Origin: Orobanche coerulescens
Lineage: Eukaryota; Streptophyta; Magnoliopsida; Lamiales; Orobanchaceae
Direction of reading: 5' to 3'
Assembly (NCBI GenBank): GCA_033398695.1
Contig: CM065802.1
Location: forward strand, 208,463,096-208,527,095
Length of the DNA stretch: 64,000 bases
Part shown: positions 1 through 12,303 of the stretch, piece by piece
Position numbering within the stretch: position 1 is the first letter of the stretch
How the letters are laid out: every line of letters starts with the position of its first letter
Made by a program: the position numbers and the translations under genes
Notes under the pieces: generated by a model
What the model was told of the DNA's origin: nothing
The model's input: the letters and a program-made list of their open reading frames with translations, nothing else
Database searches by the model: none

Positions 1-1589
1 TTGATGAAAGTAGTTTTAGAACTAGAGGGATGGGGTCATATCCAAGGCCTGATCTGGAATAAAGTGGCCTTTTATTCATACACAACTCATCCAAGGTTAT
101 AGATGCTTTGAGAGAAGTTATCTCCTTAGCTTGTGTATTACTTAGCTGTGTCAGTTTAGCAAACTCAGATTTATCATGGGTAAGTGCAGCTGATTTCTCG
201 CTATTTAAAACAGTTAATCTTTTGATCTCAGCTGTAGTATTATCAGCCTGGTTTTTCAACTGGTCTTCAGCTTGTTTTTCAAATTCTGATTTGGTTTTAA
301 TTAACTCTAGGCTGAGTTTCTCAAAGTTATTTTTCAGCTGCCTATTCTCATCTTGAAGCTGGGTCTTCTCAGCTGATACAGTTAAGTGTGCAGATTTAAA
401 TTTCTCAGAATCATTGAGAAGATGATTGACACACTCATGTAAGTCCATATCCTGAGACATGTCTGAGCTGTTATCATTTGAAATTGAGGGTTTGGATGTT
501 ACCTCTTCATCAGCTAAGTTGGCCACCAGACAATTGTACTCCTCATCATCAGAGAAGAATCCACTGCTAGATTCTGCTCTCTCTTGGTCTTCTCCAATGA
601 AAGCTTTTCTTTTGTCTTCTTTTCTTCCCACTTCTTTCTTGCCTTCATCCTTCTTAATATCAGGACAGTCAATTTTATTATGTCCTGTCTTATGACAATT
701 GTAGCATTCAACCTTCCAGCTTCCAGCCTTTTGATTCCTCCTTGGATTTTCTTTATAATTCTTCTTATACTTGGAGTAGTTGTTTCGGAAGTTGCTGAAT
801 CTTTGCATTATTAAAGCCATTTCTTCCTCAAAATATAGGGGATTTGGAGGCTTGACTTTAGATAGGCTCTTGGCGGGGGACTCAGCTACAGATGTTATTC
901 CCTTCTCTGCAGGCTCTATTGATGATGAACATGGAAGCTCAAACTCATAAGCCTTTAGATCAGATAACAGCTCCTGGATCTTTATCTTGTTAAGATCCTT
1001 GGATTCTCTCATGGCCACTGCCTTCATATTCCATTCTGGATTGAGAAATCTTAGAACTTTCAGGGCCATCTCCCTGTTGCCATATATTTTTCCTAGAGAG
1101 TTGATTTCATTTATTATCTCTGTGAATCTTGTGTCCACTTGATCGATAGATTCACCATTCTTCATTTAGAAGTTGTCAAACTTATGGATAGCAAATGACA
1201 ACTTATTCTCTTTTTATCAGCTCAGTTCTTTTGCATATCACAGCTAGAGTGTCCTAAATTTCTTTGGCATTCTTGCAATTCTTGATCTTGACCACGGTTG
1301 ATTTGTCAAGAGTCTGGTACAGCATATCTCTGGCCCGGTTGTCAAGATTGGCCAGCTTCCTCTCATCAGGGGTCAGCTCCGTCCTCTTCTTGGGAATCTT
1401 CTCTGGCTTCCCAGCTGCAATTTCTTCTGGGGAGTTGTCCTTCTCGAAGATAAAAGGACCGTCTTCAATTATGCACCACATGTCGTTATGTATGGATGAT
1501 AAATGTACCTGCATTCTTATCTTCCAAAGATCATACTCGTCAACTGAAAAAGCAGGTAACCTAGAGTGCATGTGTTGCATGTGTTCCAT
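1..1589 (-). pseudogene. Ty1/copia gag, partial and broken
   Basis: This is the N-terminal part of a copia polyprotein read on the minus strand; it runs off the left window edge. The first well-placed ATG is at 1587-1589. The first ~110 residues (down to 1254) look like a copia gag/UBN2 domain, with a D-x-W-K-I-R-M-type motif. An in-frame TAG at about 1254-1256, where a Trp is expected, and at least one frameshift near 1170-1200 break the frame. Further on (about 720-675) there is a clean CCHC zinc knuckle, C-x2-C-x4-H-x4-C (CYNCHKTGHNKIDC), followed by a long Lys/Glu/Gln/Leu-rich stretch that is probably coiled coil (500-110). Gag coats the genomic RNA in virus-like particles. The long coiled coil after the knuckle recalls SIRE-type copia elements, but the lineage is not settled because no polymerase is in the window. 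Confidence 0.85.
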
Positions 1590-1654
1590 TTCTAATGAGA
1601 GATTAAAGTATATACCCTCGATATATGGATCTGGTTTTGAAAAATTGAACCAAC

Positions 1655-1667
1655 GTCTCTGATACCA
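1655..1667 (-). promoter_or_regulatory. Primer binding site (tRNA-iMet type) of the minus-strand copia element
   Basis: The minus strand reads TGGTATCAGAGAC, matching the usual plant initiator-Met primer site TGGTATCAGAGC except at the last bases. It lies two bases inside the LTR end (CA at 1671-1670). This fixes the element's orientation and the LTR boundary. Confidence 0.85.
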
Positions 1668-1669
1668 CT

Positions 1670-1924
1670 TGTAGGTCACAAGTCTTCAGGAATAAGTCTA
1701 GAGGGGGGGTGAATAGACTTATTGAAACTCTTTTTCCACGAAGAGTTAGGAATTTCTCAGCTGATAGATACAGATGACTTGCAGTCGTATGTAGACAGGT
1801 AAGTGGAAGTCAGCTGATGACAAAAGCAAATAACTAAATAATGGAACAGATAAGTATGTATGCATCAGGTAAGTATGATGATTAAAGCAGTAAAACACGC
1901 AGACAATTATAGTGGTCTCATAGG
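1670..1924 (-). repeat. 5' LTR of the copia element, primer-proximal part
   Basis: On the minus strand this is the 3' end of the 5' LTR, ending in CA next to the primer site. It stops at 1924, where the chromovirus 1925-10936 is inserted. The rest of the LTR continues at 10942. Confidence 0.75.
1920..1924. repeat. Target-site duplication ATAGG (left)
   Basis: ATAGG here is repeated at 10937-10941. The five-base length is typical of Ty3/gypsy integration and proves that 1925-10936 is a single complete insertion. Confidence 0.95.
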
Positions 1925-2460
1925 TGTAATATCCGTAGTTTTCCATTTTTAGCAGTTTCCATTTTTGGTGTATGTCTATTTTTATCGACTCGCTTGTAAC
2001 CGTTTCGACATTTTGAATCTATTTTGTTCTTGGAGTTTTTCCATTTGGATGAGTTTTGATGATGTTTTCACGTAATTTTGCTTTATGGCATGTTTTGCCG
2101 TATGAACATTCGATTCTTGTAAAACTCATTCGTTTTCGTTGTTTCTTGGTTTGTACAAGTTTGTCTGGTTGAGTTGGTCATGTGGAGACTTTCGGTTTGT
2201 AAATCCGACGTCGTTTCGTGATTTTCGGGCACTTGCGCCATTTTTGTAATTTCCTAATAGTTTAGGGAACCTTAGTTTCGTTGTCGCATTAAGGACCCTC
2301 CGGTGGTCGGAATTGTATTTTCTTTTAGCGCTTAGCTCCGTCGTATTGTATTCTTCGCGTCTATGTTCCCGGATTCTGGTCTCGTCGTGCGTTTCGTGTT
2401 TTATACCCTCGGCAGTAGCTTACTGCTGATGTGACATCAGCAGTGCTGAACTGTTGTGTA

Positions 2461-2640
2461 GGTAGCGCACGCTACCCCTGTTCCCTTGCGTGCGCTACCG
2501 ATGTGCAGTTAGCGTACGCTAACGCCCTATTGTTACCGTACGCTAACGAAGGGTGGCAGTAGCCACTGGACCTGTCACGGCCCCGTTAGCGCGCGCTACA
2601 TATGACGATTAGCGTGCGCTAACTCCACTGAACATATAAG
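2461..2640 (+). promoter_or_regulatory. Palindrome array and TATA box in the 5' LTR
   Basis: Six related palindromes or half-palindromes lie at 2462-2475, 2488-2498, 2508-2523 (GTTAGCGTACGCTAAC), 2532-2547, 2585-2599 and 2608-2623. About 12 bp after the last is CATATAAG (2633-2640), a good plant TATA box. This is the likely U3 promoter of the element. The role of the palindromes is unknown; dimeric transcription-factor sites or cruciform DNA are possible. Confidence 0.65.
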
Positions 2641-3554
2641 TCAGCGGACAGTTTCAGAACAGCAGTTTATTTATTTTCTCTTCGTTTCTTCGACGTGCGA
2701 CCTCAGAGACGATTTCCACCAGTTCTATTCGGAGTTCTCTTCAAATTCCATCACGGTAGAATCGAGCCATCGTATCATAATCAGCATAATCACCTTTCAT
2801 CAGCCGAATTAAAGGTAATTCCTCAGGAACCCTAATTTTGACGAATTTGGGGGATTTCGGGATTTTAGGGTTTAGTTCCGAATTGTTCATCTATATTACG
2901 ATATTCTTTACCGATTGTGATTAGTGAGTGATTCTTAATCCAACTTTCTTGTTTTAATCCGCGAATTATCGATACGGGGAGATTTTGTGTAAACCCTCGC
3001 TCGTATCGATTGATCGTTCATTGCCGTATCATGTAATCGGGGTTATGGGTGTATTCCATTAGAGTATTGTTGTCCATGGGGACTGAACTGTATTGGTCCT
3101 TCGTTTAGGAACCGTCGTTTTCCACCCGGACCGTTCGTAGTCGTGCTTCAACTCCGTTTCTTCAAGAATGTCTCAAAGGCAAGTACTTTACATTTGTTTA
3201 CATGTTCTAGTATTTGAATTATGGCTGTATCGTGGTTGTTGTGGATGGTTATGTGTATGTTCACCTAGGGACGGTCCAACGGGGCCTCTAGAGATACGTA
3301 TTGCCGTGAGTGTGCGTATCGTGAACTGTGGTTAGCCACCCAGGGATGTCCGACGGGGCTCTGCGGGGTACGATGGTCGTGAGTCTCGTACCAACGGTTA
3401 ACTTTGAATTGTGATTTGTTGGAGATAATGTGTTTTGTGATTATACATTGTAAATATTCCGGAATATAAAATGTTTTCTAAAATGACTTTTGGCGCATAT
3501 ATTCATCTGATTAGAATGTAGTTCAAATGGATTGTACTTGCACTAGCAGTTGTC

Positions 3555-3595
3555 GCTAACCCCTTAAATGGGGGAAATACTTTTTGTATTTCAGG
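3555..3595 (+). promoter_or_regulatory. CCCC/GGGG hairpin followed by an acceptor-like AG
   Basis: GCTAACCCC and GGGGG (CCCC 3560-3563, GGGGG 3570-3574) can form a short stem. A T-rich run follows, then TTTCAG|G at 3590-3595, which looks like a 3' splice site. The same arrangement recurs in other LTR families of this window. The reading as an intron end in the LTR leader is inference. Confidence 0.45.
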
Positions 3596-3971
3596 TATTG
3601 ATCGTGGGGACAAGCGAGTACCCGAGCCGTACGAGGATGATGGGCAAGCATGATATTGTCCAGAAGTTGATTATTGGTGTCTCGTCTGTCAATTATTATT
3701 AATGTCTGATTTTGGGATTCTGTATTATAAAATTTGTTTAAGTACTCGAGTACTTCCGATTTGAATTTGTTAATGTTGTGTTCCCGTTTTGGGAAAATGG
3801 ATTTGATGTCAGAATTTCATTTGTCGGTTATAGTCTTTTATTTAGCTTGTCGTTTTATTTATGATGGTTTGTCGTTGTCGAGTGTCTCGTTTGGTACGTT
3901 AGCCTGGTGGATTCCACAGTGTGGGTTCCATGACCGTAATATACCCTGAACGTCTTGGGGTGTTACGAATA

Positions 3972-3982
3972 TGGTATCGAGC
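3972..3982 (+). promoter_or_regulatory. Primer binding site, one base short
   Basis: TGGTATCGAGC matches the initiator-Met primer site TGGTATCAGAGC with one base missing. It lies four bases after the LTR end. Confidence 0.8.
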
Positions 3983-4200
3983 TTAGGTTTATGGATACCT
4001 AGGTCAGCCGGTTATTCGGGTCTAGTTAAGTGTCGTTTTGGGACGGTATCACTGCTATGCCATCATCTCGATGCGCCGGTGCTCGTAAGTTTTCCTAACT
4101 TGACTCGTTTCACCGTTATGTTCCATTCTGTCTTAGTATCTTGTTGCGTTTTGCGTTTGAATTGTACTTACCCGTTGCTTCTTGAATTCCTGGGTAGAGG

Positions 4201-4950
4201 ATGCGGGCGCGGTTGCGGGCCGGTAGGGACGTGGCGCGGCCGGTGGGGCGGCCATGTCCGATCACTCGGGAACTAGTTCGGCGATGCCTTCCTTGTCGAG
4301 CAGTGTTCCCCTAGTTCGGAGGTCGGCGGGACGATCTGCTAGCTCCGTGTAATGCACATGAGAATGTTGGAGTGGCCAACATTTTGCGGCAAGTAGCGAA
4401 CCGGATGACGCTGCGGCTCGAGCCGTTCTAGTCGGCGAGTTAATGCCAACCCGGTTCCGCCTCGGATCCGGAAATGATAAGCTACTTCGGGCGTGATTCG
4501 TATGCGTCCTCCGCGATTTGATGGTGCTTCCGCCCTTGGTTGGGAGAATTGGCTATTCGAGATGGAGAAAGTATTTGAGGTGCTAATTGTTACGAGGAGA
4601 GGAAAGTACCCATTGCTCGGTACTTCCCGCCAAGGAGGCGGCAACGTGGTGGCAAGCGGTGAAACCGCGTGACCGAAAGCGGCTACGTGGGCGAGTTTCG
4701 GGATCGATGGAAGACGAATCATCCTTGGCCGGTGAAAGAGGAGGATCCGAGCCTTCTTTGAGGCTAAGCCCCAAGATGTTCCTATATCTCAAGCTATCAA
4801 AGACTACAATCAGATTGCATTATGTGAGAAACCAAGTCCGCGATGAGCTTGATAAGATCCGCCACTTTGACATGCGGATGAAACCGAGTGCGCCACTACA
4901 TGTGCAGTGCAGGGTGCACAACTTTGAAAGAATATCAGAATAAAGCGATG
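4201..4950 (+). pseudogene. Chromovirus gag, N-terminal part, frameshifted
   Basis: Gag-like peptides appear in different frames. An Arg/Gly-rich start follows an ATG at 4201. A P-P-R-F-D-G-A block with E-N-W-L-x-E-M-E-K lies at about 4505-4580. A E-A-A-T-W-W-Q-A-V-K-P segment lies at about 4632-4670, and a [11 protein letters not shown] segment at about 4850-4885. These are landmarks of the Retrotrans_gag domain, but they are separated by at least two frame changes, and the middle of the domain seems shortened. The function (capsid) is therefore lost in this copy unless the assembly is wrong here. Confidence 0.75.
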
Positions 4951-7900
4951 GCTTACGAGATGTCGTTTTCTGCGACAGAGACGGCAGCTGAAGGAAAGAA
5001 GCAGAAGACCTCCGGTCAGTTTTCGGGAGGCAAGTCAGGAGGGTATCCGAAGGCTCAGTGTGGTTCGCGAGTCTTCGGGATTCAGTCGCCATCAGTTGGT
5101 CGAGGAAACGGTTCTAGGTCTGCTCCTGCTGGTTCCGTTCGTGGTCCTACGTGCTTCAACTGCAGTCTTCCGGGCCACATGATGAGTGAATGTGATAGGC
5201 CTCCGATTCAGTGTCTTGCTTGTGGTCGTATGGGTCATCGTGCTAAGTTTTGTACGGATGCAGCTCGGGCTCCAGTTACTCAGATATCAGCACCAGGCGC
5301 GGGAGAGCCGAGTGTGAATCAGGCACCGACAGTTCCTCAGCCACAGCAGAGTTTTGGTAGAGGTCGAGGACGTGGTCAGCCTTCTAGAGGGGGAGCTTCT
5401 AGTGCGGGGTCTGTTTCGCCCCGAGTGTACGAGATAAGACGAGCAGGGGATCCTGATGCGACGGTGGCTACAGGTACCGTCCACATCCTTGATCATCCTG
5501 TTTCCGTATTGTTCGATTCTGGTGCTACACATTTTTTTATATCTATGGATTGTGTGCGTCGTCTGCATATTGATTGCTTGGTTGCGTGTGAACCATTTGT
5601 TGTTAAACTGCCTAGTGGGGATAGCATCGTGGGGGATCGCGAGGTTAGAGATTTTCGAGTGAGTATCGCGGGGAGGGTTTGGCCTTCTAATCTGATTGCG
5701 GTAGATATTAGAGATGAGGATTTGATTCTGGGTGAGGATTGGCTGGACCGTCATGGGGCGATCACGAATTATAGAACGAGAACCGTTTCGATGTTAGCCT
5801 CCGACGGTACCGAGCATTCTTTTGTGGGGCGTAAACGGAGTAGCCAGAGACTTCTGATCAGCGCCTTGAGGGCGGTGAGACTCCTTCGAGGAGGTTTCAT
5901 GGGCTATTGGTGTTACGCTTTGAGATCGGAAGAGGGGGGAGTCGAGCTCTCGTCTATTCCGGTAGTGTGTGAGTATCCTAATGTTTTTCCAGACGAGTTG
6001 CCGGGTTTGCCGCCGGATCGAGAAGTTGAGTTTACCATCGATTTAGAGCCGGATGAAGCACCGATTTCTAAGACGCCATACCGTATTGCGCCTGCCGAGA
6101 TGCTTGAGTTGAAGAAACAGTTGGGAGAGTTGCTAGACATGGGGTATATTCGACCGAGTGCTTCACCTTGGGGCACACCGGTCCTGTTTGTGAAGAAGAA
6201 GGATGGGTCACTTCATTTGTGTATCGACTACCGAGCGTTGAACAAAGTGACCATCAAAAACAAGTATCCGCTCCCGAGGATTGATGACTTGTTTGATCAG
6301 TTGCAAGGGGCAACCGTGTTTTCGAAGATTGATTTGAGATCGGGGTATTATCAGCTCCGGGTGAAGGATACCGATATTCCGAAGACGGCCTTTCGGACGA
6401 GATACGGACACTACGAGTTTGTGGTTATGCCTTTTGGGCTAACCAACGCCCCAGCCGTGTTCATGCAGCTTATGAACAAAGTCTTTATCGAGTACCTCGA
6501 TAAATGTGTAGTCGTCTTTATCGACGATATTCTGATTTACTCGAGGAACGAGGAGGAGCATGCCCGTCATTTACATATTGTGTTAGACATTTTGAGAACT
6601 CAGCATCTTTTTGCGAAGTTCTCAAAGTGCGAGTTTTGGTTACGGGAGGTTATGTTTCTCGGTCATGTGATCTCGGCCGAGGGTGTTCGTGTGGACCCAC
6701 ATAAGGTAGAGGCAGTGTTGGATTGGGCGCCACCCAAGAACGTGAAAGAGGTCCGCAGTTTTCTGGGATTAGCCGGATATTACCGCAGATTCGTCGATGG
6801 GTTCTCTAAGCTCGCTCGACCGCTGACTCAGTTGTTACAGAAGTCAGAGAAGTTTGTGTGGACCAATGAGAGGCAGAATAGTTTTGAGGAGTTGAAGAAG
6901 CGGTTGACGACCGCTCCCGTTTTGGCTTTATCGAGTGGTAATGATGGTTTCTCCATTTATAGTGATGCTTCGGGCCAAGGGCTCGGATGTGTACTTATGC
7001 CGCACGGGAGGACGATTGCCTATGCTTCCCGTCAGTTGAAGCCGTATGAATTGAATTACCTTATGCACGATCTTGAGTTGGCCGCAACTGTATTTGCGTT
7101 GAAGATCTGGCGTCATTACTTGTATGGCTCGTCGTGTCAGATTTTCACCGATCACAAGAGCCTAAAGTACATTTTCACCCAGAAAGAGCTTAATATGAGG
7201 CAGAGGAGGTGGTTGGAATTGATTAAGAATTACGATCTCGAGATCCTTTATCATCCGGGCAAGGCTAATGTGGTAGCAGATGCCTTGAGCCGGAAATCGG
7301 TATCGCTTCGAGCGCTTGAGTTGCTTACGGCCCAATCGGGACTTCAGCGAGAGTTTATGAGGTTGAGCATTGAGGTTGTACTGCCAGAGAGTTCCGGGCA
7401 GTTGCGTACTCTTGAGATTTCTTCATCTCTGGTCGAGGACATTAAATCGGGACAGTTGGAGGACCTGATGTTTATTCAGTTTCGGGAGAGTATAAGGAAG
7501 GGGAAAGCCCCGGGATTCGTTATTCATGAGGATGGAGTGTTGAGATTCCGAGGTCAGTTGTGCGTTCCGAACGACTCGGAATTTAGACAGAGTATCATGC
7601 GAGAGGCTCATGCATCACCTTACTCAGTCCATCCGGGCTCGAGTAAAATGTATAAAGATCTGAGGAAACATTTCTGGTGGAACGATATGAAGAAGGAGGT
7701 AGTTCAGTTTGTGGCTAAGTGTTTGACTTGTCAGCAAGTCAAGATTGAGCATCAGCGGCCAGCTGGATTATTGAAACCACTTCCCGTTCCAGAATGGAAG
7801 TGGGAGGACATCTCTATGGATTTTGTCACGAGTTTGCCGAGGACGAAGACTGGTATGAATATGGTGTGGGTGATTGTAGACCGACTGACTAAGTCGGCAT

Positions 7901-8922
7901 ATTTTCTGGGCATCAAGGATACTTGGTGTCCAGAAAAGTTGGCTCGTATTTTTATCGCTCAGATAGTGAGGCTTCATGGTACGCCGAGGACCATTATTTC
8001 AGACAGAGATGGCCGATTTGTATCGCATTTTTGGCAGGCAGTACATAAGGCATTGGGGACACAGTTGCGTTTGAGCACTTCGTTCCATCCCGGCATCGAT
8101 GGGCGATCCGAACGTACCATTCAAACGTTCGAGGATTTGTTGCGTGCGTGTGCGTTAGATTGGAGTAGTGACTGGGAGGATCATCTGGCCTTGATTGAGT
8201 TTACTTATAATAATAGCTGGCACGCGTCGATTAAGATGGCACCGTATGAGGCACTTTATGGCCGATGTTGCCGATCACCGATATGTTGGGATGAGCCGTC
8301 CGATTTGGTTGGCACCGAGCCGGACCTTGTATTAGAGACGAGGGAGAAAGTTGAATTGATTAGAAAGAGGATGTTGGCTGCTCAGAGTCGACAAAAGTCT
8401 TATGCGGATGTTAGGCGTAGACCTTTGGAGTTTGAGGTGGGAGATCATGTTCTGTTGAGAGTGTCTCCGACGAAAGGAGTTTTCCGTTTTGGGAAGAAGG
8501 CGAAACTCAGCCTGAGATATATTGGACCTTTCGAGGTATTGGAGAGAGTCGGTGAGTTAGCGTACCGTTTGGCTTTACCTCCGTCGCTGAGTCATGTTCA
8601 TAGCGTATTTCACGTTTCCCAGTTGAGGAAGTACGTTCCGGACCCGTCCCACATTATTGACTTTGGAGATGTGGAGATCGAGAAGGATGTTACGTTTGGA
8701 GAGAGGCCCGTCAGAATTTTGGAGCGTCGTGACAAGCAGTTAAGGCACAAAACCATTCCTTTGGTTAAGGTGCAATGGTCGAGACACGGAGTAGAAGAAG
8801 CGACGTGGGAGTTAGAGGAAGATATGCGCTCGAGGCATCCCGAACTTTTTGATTCTGAAGTTTCGGGACGAAACTTTATTTTAGAGGGGGAGAATGTAAT
8901 ATCCGTAGTTTTCCATTTTTAG
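4888..8922 (+). CDS. Gag C-terminus and pol polyprotein (PR-RT-RNaseH-IN-chromodomain)
   Basis: One open frame of 1344 codons; position 4888 is a GTG in mid-gag, not a natural start. Order: two CCHC knuckles (residues 89-102 and about 109-122); aspartic protease with D-S-G at 210-212; reverse transcriptase with F-I-D-D-I-L, catalytic Asp pair at 546-547; RNase H with Y-S-D-A-S at about 691-695; integrase H2C2 zinc finger from about 907; integrase triad D978, D1039, E1075 (35-residue D-E spacing); chromodomain at about 1278-1325. All key catalytic residues are present, so the pol enzymes could be functional. Integrase copies the cDNA into chromatin, guided in this family by the chromodomain. 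Just before the catalytic Glu the usual F-H-P-Q-T-D-G block reads F-H-P-G-I-D-G. The frame reads past the polypurine tract into the 3' LTR before its stop. Confidence 0.93.
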   Translation: MRHYMCSAGCTTLKEYQNKAMAYEMSFSATETAAEGKKQKTSGQFSGGKSGGYPKAQCGSRVFGIQSPSVGRGNGSRSAPAGSVRGPTCFNCSLPGHMMSECDRPPIQCLACGRMGHRAKFCTDAARAPVTQISAPGAGEPSVNQAPTVPQPQQSFGRGRGRGQPSRGGASSAGSVSPRVYEIRRAGDPDATVATGTVHILDHPVSVLFDSGATHFFISMDCVRRLHIDCLVACEPFVVKLPSGDSIVGDREVRDFRVSIAGRVWPSNLIAVDIRDEDLILGEDWLDRHGAITNYRTRTVSMLASDGTEHSFVGRKRSSQRLLISALRAVRLLRGGFMGYWCYALRSEEGGVELSSIPVVCEYPNVFPDELPGLPPDREVEFTIDLEPDEAPISKTPYRIAPAEMLELKKQLGELLDMGYIRPSASPWGTPVLFVKKKDGSLHLCIDYRALNKVTIKNKYPLPRIDDLFDQLQGATVFSKIDLRSGYYQLRVKDTDIPKTAFRTRYGHYEFVVMPFGLTNAPAVFMQLMNKVFIEYLDKCVVVFIDDILIYSRNEEEHARHLHIVLDILRTQHLFAKFSKCEFWLREVMFLGHVISAEGVRVDPHKVEAVLDWAPPKNVKEVRSFLGLAGYYRRFVDGFSKLARPLTQLLQKSEKFVWTNERQNSFEELKKRLTTAPVLALSSGNDGFSIYSDASGQGLGCVLMPHGRTIAYASRQLKPYELNYLMHDLELAATVFALKIWRHYLYGSSCQIFTDHKSLKYIFTQKELNMRQRRWLELIKNYDLEILYHPGKANVVADALSRKSVSLRALELLTAQSGLQREFMRLSIEVVLPESSGQLRTLEISSSLVEDIKSGQLEDLMFIQFRESIRKGKAPGFVIHEDGVLRFRGQLCVPNDSEFRQSIMREAHASPYSVHPGSSKMYKDLRKHFWWNDMKKEVVQFVAKCLTCQQVKIEHQRPAGLLKPLPVPEWKWEDISMDFVTSLPRTKTGMNMVWVIVDRLTKSAYFLGIKDTWCPEKLARIFIAQIVRLHGTPRTIISDRDGRFVSHFWQAVHKALGTQLRLSTSFHPGIDGRSERTIQTFEDLLRACALDWSSDWEDHLALIEFTYNNSWHASIKMAPYEALYGRCCRSPICWDEPSDLVGTEPDLVLETREKVELIRKRMLAAQSRQKSYADVRRRPLEFEVGDHVLLRVSPTKGVFRFGKKAKLSLRYIGPFEVLERVGELAYRLALPPSLSHVHSVFHVSQLRKYVPDPSHIIDFGDVEIEKDVTFGERPVRILERRDKQLRHKTIPLVKVQWSRHGVEEATWELEEDMRSRHPELFDSEVSGRNFILEGENVISVVFHF
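8883..8894 (+). promoter_or_regulatory. Polypurine tract
   Basis: AGAGGGGGAGAA immediately precedes the 3' LTR start (TG at 8895); it primes plus-strand cDNA synthesis. Confidence 0.85.
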
Positions 8923-10936
8923 CAGTTTCCATTTTTGGTGTATGTCTATTTTTATCGACTCGCTTGTAACTGTTTCGACATTTTGAATCTATTTTGTTCT
9001 TGGAGTTTTTCCATTTGGATGAGTTTTGATGATGTTTTCACGTAATTTCGTTTTATGGCATGTTTTGCCGTATGAACGTTCGATTCTTGTAAAACTCATT
9101 CCTTTTCGTTGTTTCTTGGTTTGTACAAGTTCGTATGGTTGAGTTGGTCATGTGGAGACTTTCGGTTTGTAAATCCGATGTCGTTTCGTGATTTTCGGGC
9201 ACTTGGGCCATTTTTGTAATTTCCTAATAGTTTAGGGAACCTTAGTTTCGTTGTCGCATTACGGACCCTCCGGTGGTCGGAATTGTATTTTCTTTCAGCG
9301 CTTAGCTCCGTCGTCTTGTATGCTTCGCGTCTATGTTCTGGATTACGGTCTCGTCGTGCGTTTCGTGTTTTATACCCTCGGCGGCGACTTACTGCTGATG
9401 TGACATCAGCGATCTTTGGCTGTTGTGTAGGTAGCGCACGCTACCCCTATTCCCTTGCGTGCGCTACCGATGTGCGGTTAGCGTACGCTAACGCCCTATT
9501 GTTAGCGTACGCTAACGAAGGGTGCGTGATATTGAACCTGTCACGGCCCCGTTAGCGCGCGCTACATATGACGATTAGCGTGCGCTAACTCCACTGAACA
9601 TATAAGTCAGCGGACAGTTTCAGAACAACAGTTTATTTCTTTTCTCTTCGTTTCTTCGACGTGCGACCTCAGAGACGATTTCCACCAGTTCTATTCGGAG
9701 TTCTCTTCAAATTCCATCACGGTAGAATCGAGCCATCGTATCATAATCAGCATAATCACCTTTCATCAGCCGAATTAAAGGTAATTCCTCAGGAACCCTA
9801 ATTTTGACGAATTTGGGGGATTTTGGGATTTTAGGGTTTAGTTACGAATTGTTCATCTATATTACAATATTCTTTACCGATTGTGATTAGTGAGTGATTC
9901 TTAATCCAACTTTCTTGTTTTAATCCGCGAATTATCGATACGGGGAGATTTTGTGTAAACCCTCGCCCGTATCGATTGATCGTTCATTGCCGTATCATGT
10001 AATCGGGGTTATGGGTGTATTCCATTAGAGTATTGCTGTCCGTGGGGACTGAACTGTATTGGTCCTTCGTTTAGGAACCGTCGTTTTCCACCCGGACCGT
10101 TCGTAGTCGTGCTTCAACTCCGTTTCTTCAAGAATGTCTCAAAGGCAAGTACTTTACATTTGTTTACATGTTCTAGTATTTGAATTATGGCTGTATCGTG
10201 GTTGTTGTGGATGGTTATGTGTATGTTCACCTAGGGACGGTCCGACGGGGCCTCTAGAGATACGTATTGCCGTGAGTGTGCGTATCGTGAACTGTGGTTA
10301 GCCACCCAGGGATGTCCGACGGGGCTCTGCGGGGTACGGTGGTCGTGAGTCTCGTACCAACAGTTAACTTTGAATTGTGATTTGTTGGAGATAATGTGTT
10401 TTGTGATTATACATTGTAAATATTCCGGAATATAAAATATTTTCTAAAATGACTTTTGGCACATATATTCATCTGATTAGAATGTAGTTCAAATGGATTG
10501 TACTTGCACTAGCAGTTGTCGCTAACCCCTTAAATGGGGGAAATACTTTTTGTATTTCAGGTATTGATCGTGGGGACAAGCGAGTACCCGAGCCGTACGA
10601 GGATGATGGGCAAGCATGATATTGTCCAGAAGTTGATTATTGGTGTCTCGTCTGTCAATTATTATTAATGTCTGATTTTGGGATTCTGTATTATAAAATT
10701 TGTTTAAGTACTCGAGTACTTCCGATTTGAATTTGTTAATGTTGTGTTCCCGTTTTGGGAAAATGGATTTGATGTCAGAATTTCATTTGTTGGTTATAGT
10801 CTTTTATTTAGCTTGTCGTTTTATTTATGATGGTTTGTCGTTGTCGAGTGTCTCGTTTGGTACGTTAGCCTGGTGGATTCCACAGTGTGGGTTCCACGGC
10901 GCTGTAATATACCCTGAACGTCTTGGGGGTGTTACA
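8895..10936 (+). repeat. 3' LTR of chromovirus 1925-10936
   Basis: Same sequence as 1925-3967 with a few dozen differences. Several are clustered blocks around 9390-9540 rather than scattered single changes. The palindrome array lies at about 9430-9590, TATA at about 9599-9606, and the CCCC/GGGG hairpin at 10526-10540 with CAG ending at 10560. Ends GTTACA at 10936. Confidence 0.95.
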
Positions 10937-10941
10937 ATAGG
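10937..10941. repeat. Target-site duplication ATAGG (right)
   Basis: Matches 1920-1924. Confidence 0.95.
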
Positions 10942-12303
10942 TGGGGTAATCCTCTACTAATCCACTTTTCTCCAAACCAGTTGGAGATAAATTCACTATA
11001 ATTCTCAACCAATGATAAATATTACAATGATTCTTCGTTAGCTACAACAACTTCCAGCCAGTGCAAATCCCGTCGTTGCAACTCCTTTGACTGCCTAGCA
11101 CCTCTTGATCTAAAATCCTCGGATGCCTATCAGTCTCGCTAACTTCAACCAGTGAAGTACCCCGAACTTAGGTTTAAAGACACGAGTGGTTTGTCTTATC
11201 CAACTAATAGCTTCTTTAAATAAGAACTTTCAACTCTTGCTCTTCACGATGCTATTTGTTTACTTTGTTTGCTTTGATTGCTTTGTTCGCTTGTAAGTAT
11301 TGTTCGCATCGTACTTTGCTCAATTCAAATATTCAGGTATATATATATAATTGTCGATCCTGGAGCTTCCTTCATAGTCGTTGCAATTCTTGTAACAAAT
11401 CCGTCCGTTAGAGAAATAGACTTCTTTGTTTTTCTTTCCGAACGTTGCAAGTCTGGATTCCCTTATTTTAATCCATTTCCAACCGTTGTGAAGACTTTCA
11501 CGTTGTAGCGCCGAATATTTAGATTATAATATGCTTAAAGTCTTCAGTGGTGGGTCTTGATGATTATTTAAATTCATTGCTTTCTGGGAATCTCTCCAGT
11601 ATGTCTCTCTACACTGTGATTATTAACTTTTCAACGCATGCTGATGTGGACTGGAATACTTGGCTGATCACTTATCTGATCTCGTACAGTCATCCTTATC
11701 TGATGTCAGACTTCTCTGATGTAACTTCTCTGAGATGAAGTTCTCTATCCCGACTAATCTTCTATGGTCTGAAGTCTTCTGACCTGATGAACTTATCTGA
11801 TCTGATGGTCAAACTTTAGTTGACTTGGACTCCGTCTGATCACTTGACTGCAGTTTGGTCAAACTTCTTTGATAATGAGTTGACCAGGACTTCTCTGATA
11901 AATCATTTTCTTTAGAACGTTGTCTGATGATAAGTCGTCTGTGGTCAACCTTCTCTGAACAGTTGAGTTGACCAAGAATTCTCTGATTAAACTTGTCTGC
12001 AACTCGGCTTTTTGCAGTGTTTGGTCAAACCTCTATGATGTATCTGTTTGACCAAAACTCGTCTGATATTGAACTTCTCTGTGATTTATACTTAGCTTAT
12101 TTTGGCCTAACTTACATGGCCTACAGAAGATACTCATTTGGTTCTTCTATACATTTTGACAAGTATTCAACTATACATAATCTGGCCTATAGAAGATACT
12201 CATTTGGTTCTTCTTTACATTTTGCCACGTACTTAAAACATACATTTGAATAATCAAATAAATACAGGGATGATATCATCAAAATCTAATAAGTTTTCCT
12301 AAC
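10942..12303 (-). repeat. 5' LTR of the copia element, distal part
   Basis: Continuation of the LTR broken at 1924. On the minus strand the LTR starts TGTTAGG (12303-12297). It contains a ~60-bp direct repeat (about 12119-12240) with TACTCATTTGGTTCTTCT twice, and many short TCTGA/TGACC-rich repeats (11640-12070). The same LTR start and direct repeat occur in plus orientation at 55750-56184. Rebuilt length is roughly 1.6 kb, long for copia. Confidence 0.8.

Larger units (their letters stand above)
1925..3967 (+). repeat. 5' LTR of chromovirus 1925-10936
   Basis: Begins TGTAATATCC and ends GTGTTACG; the matching 3' LTR end is GTTACA, so the final base is mutated. It holds a palindrome array and TATA box (2461-2640), two copies of a GTCC(A/G)ACGGGGC module (about 3270-3362) and a hairpin plus acceptor-like AG (3555-3595). 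Confidence 0.95.
1925..10936 (+). mobile_element. Complete Tekay/Del-type Ty3/gypsy chromovirus
   Basis: A 9.0 kb LTR retrotransposon. It has two LTRs of about 2.04 kb beginning TGTAATATCC and ending GTTAC(A/G), a Met-type primer site, gag-pol, a polypurine tract and a five-base target duplication. Domain order PR-RT-RNaseH-IN-chromodomain places it in Ty3/gypsy, and the chromodomain plus RT wording fits the Tekay (Del) chromoviruses. The LTRs differ at a few dozen positions by eye, so the insertion is fairly young. The front half of gag is frameshifted, so it is not self-sufficient as assembled. It sits inside the LTR of an older minus-strand copia element. Confidence 0.95.
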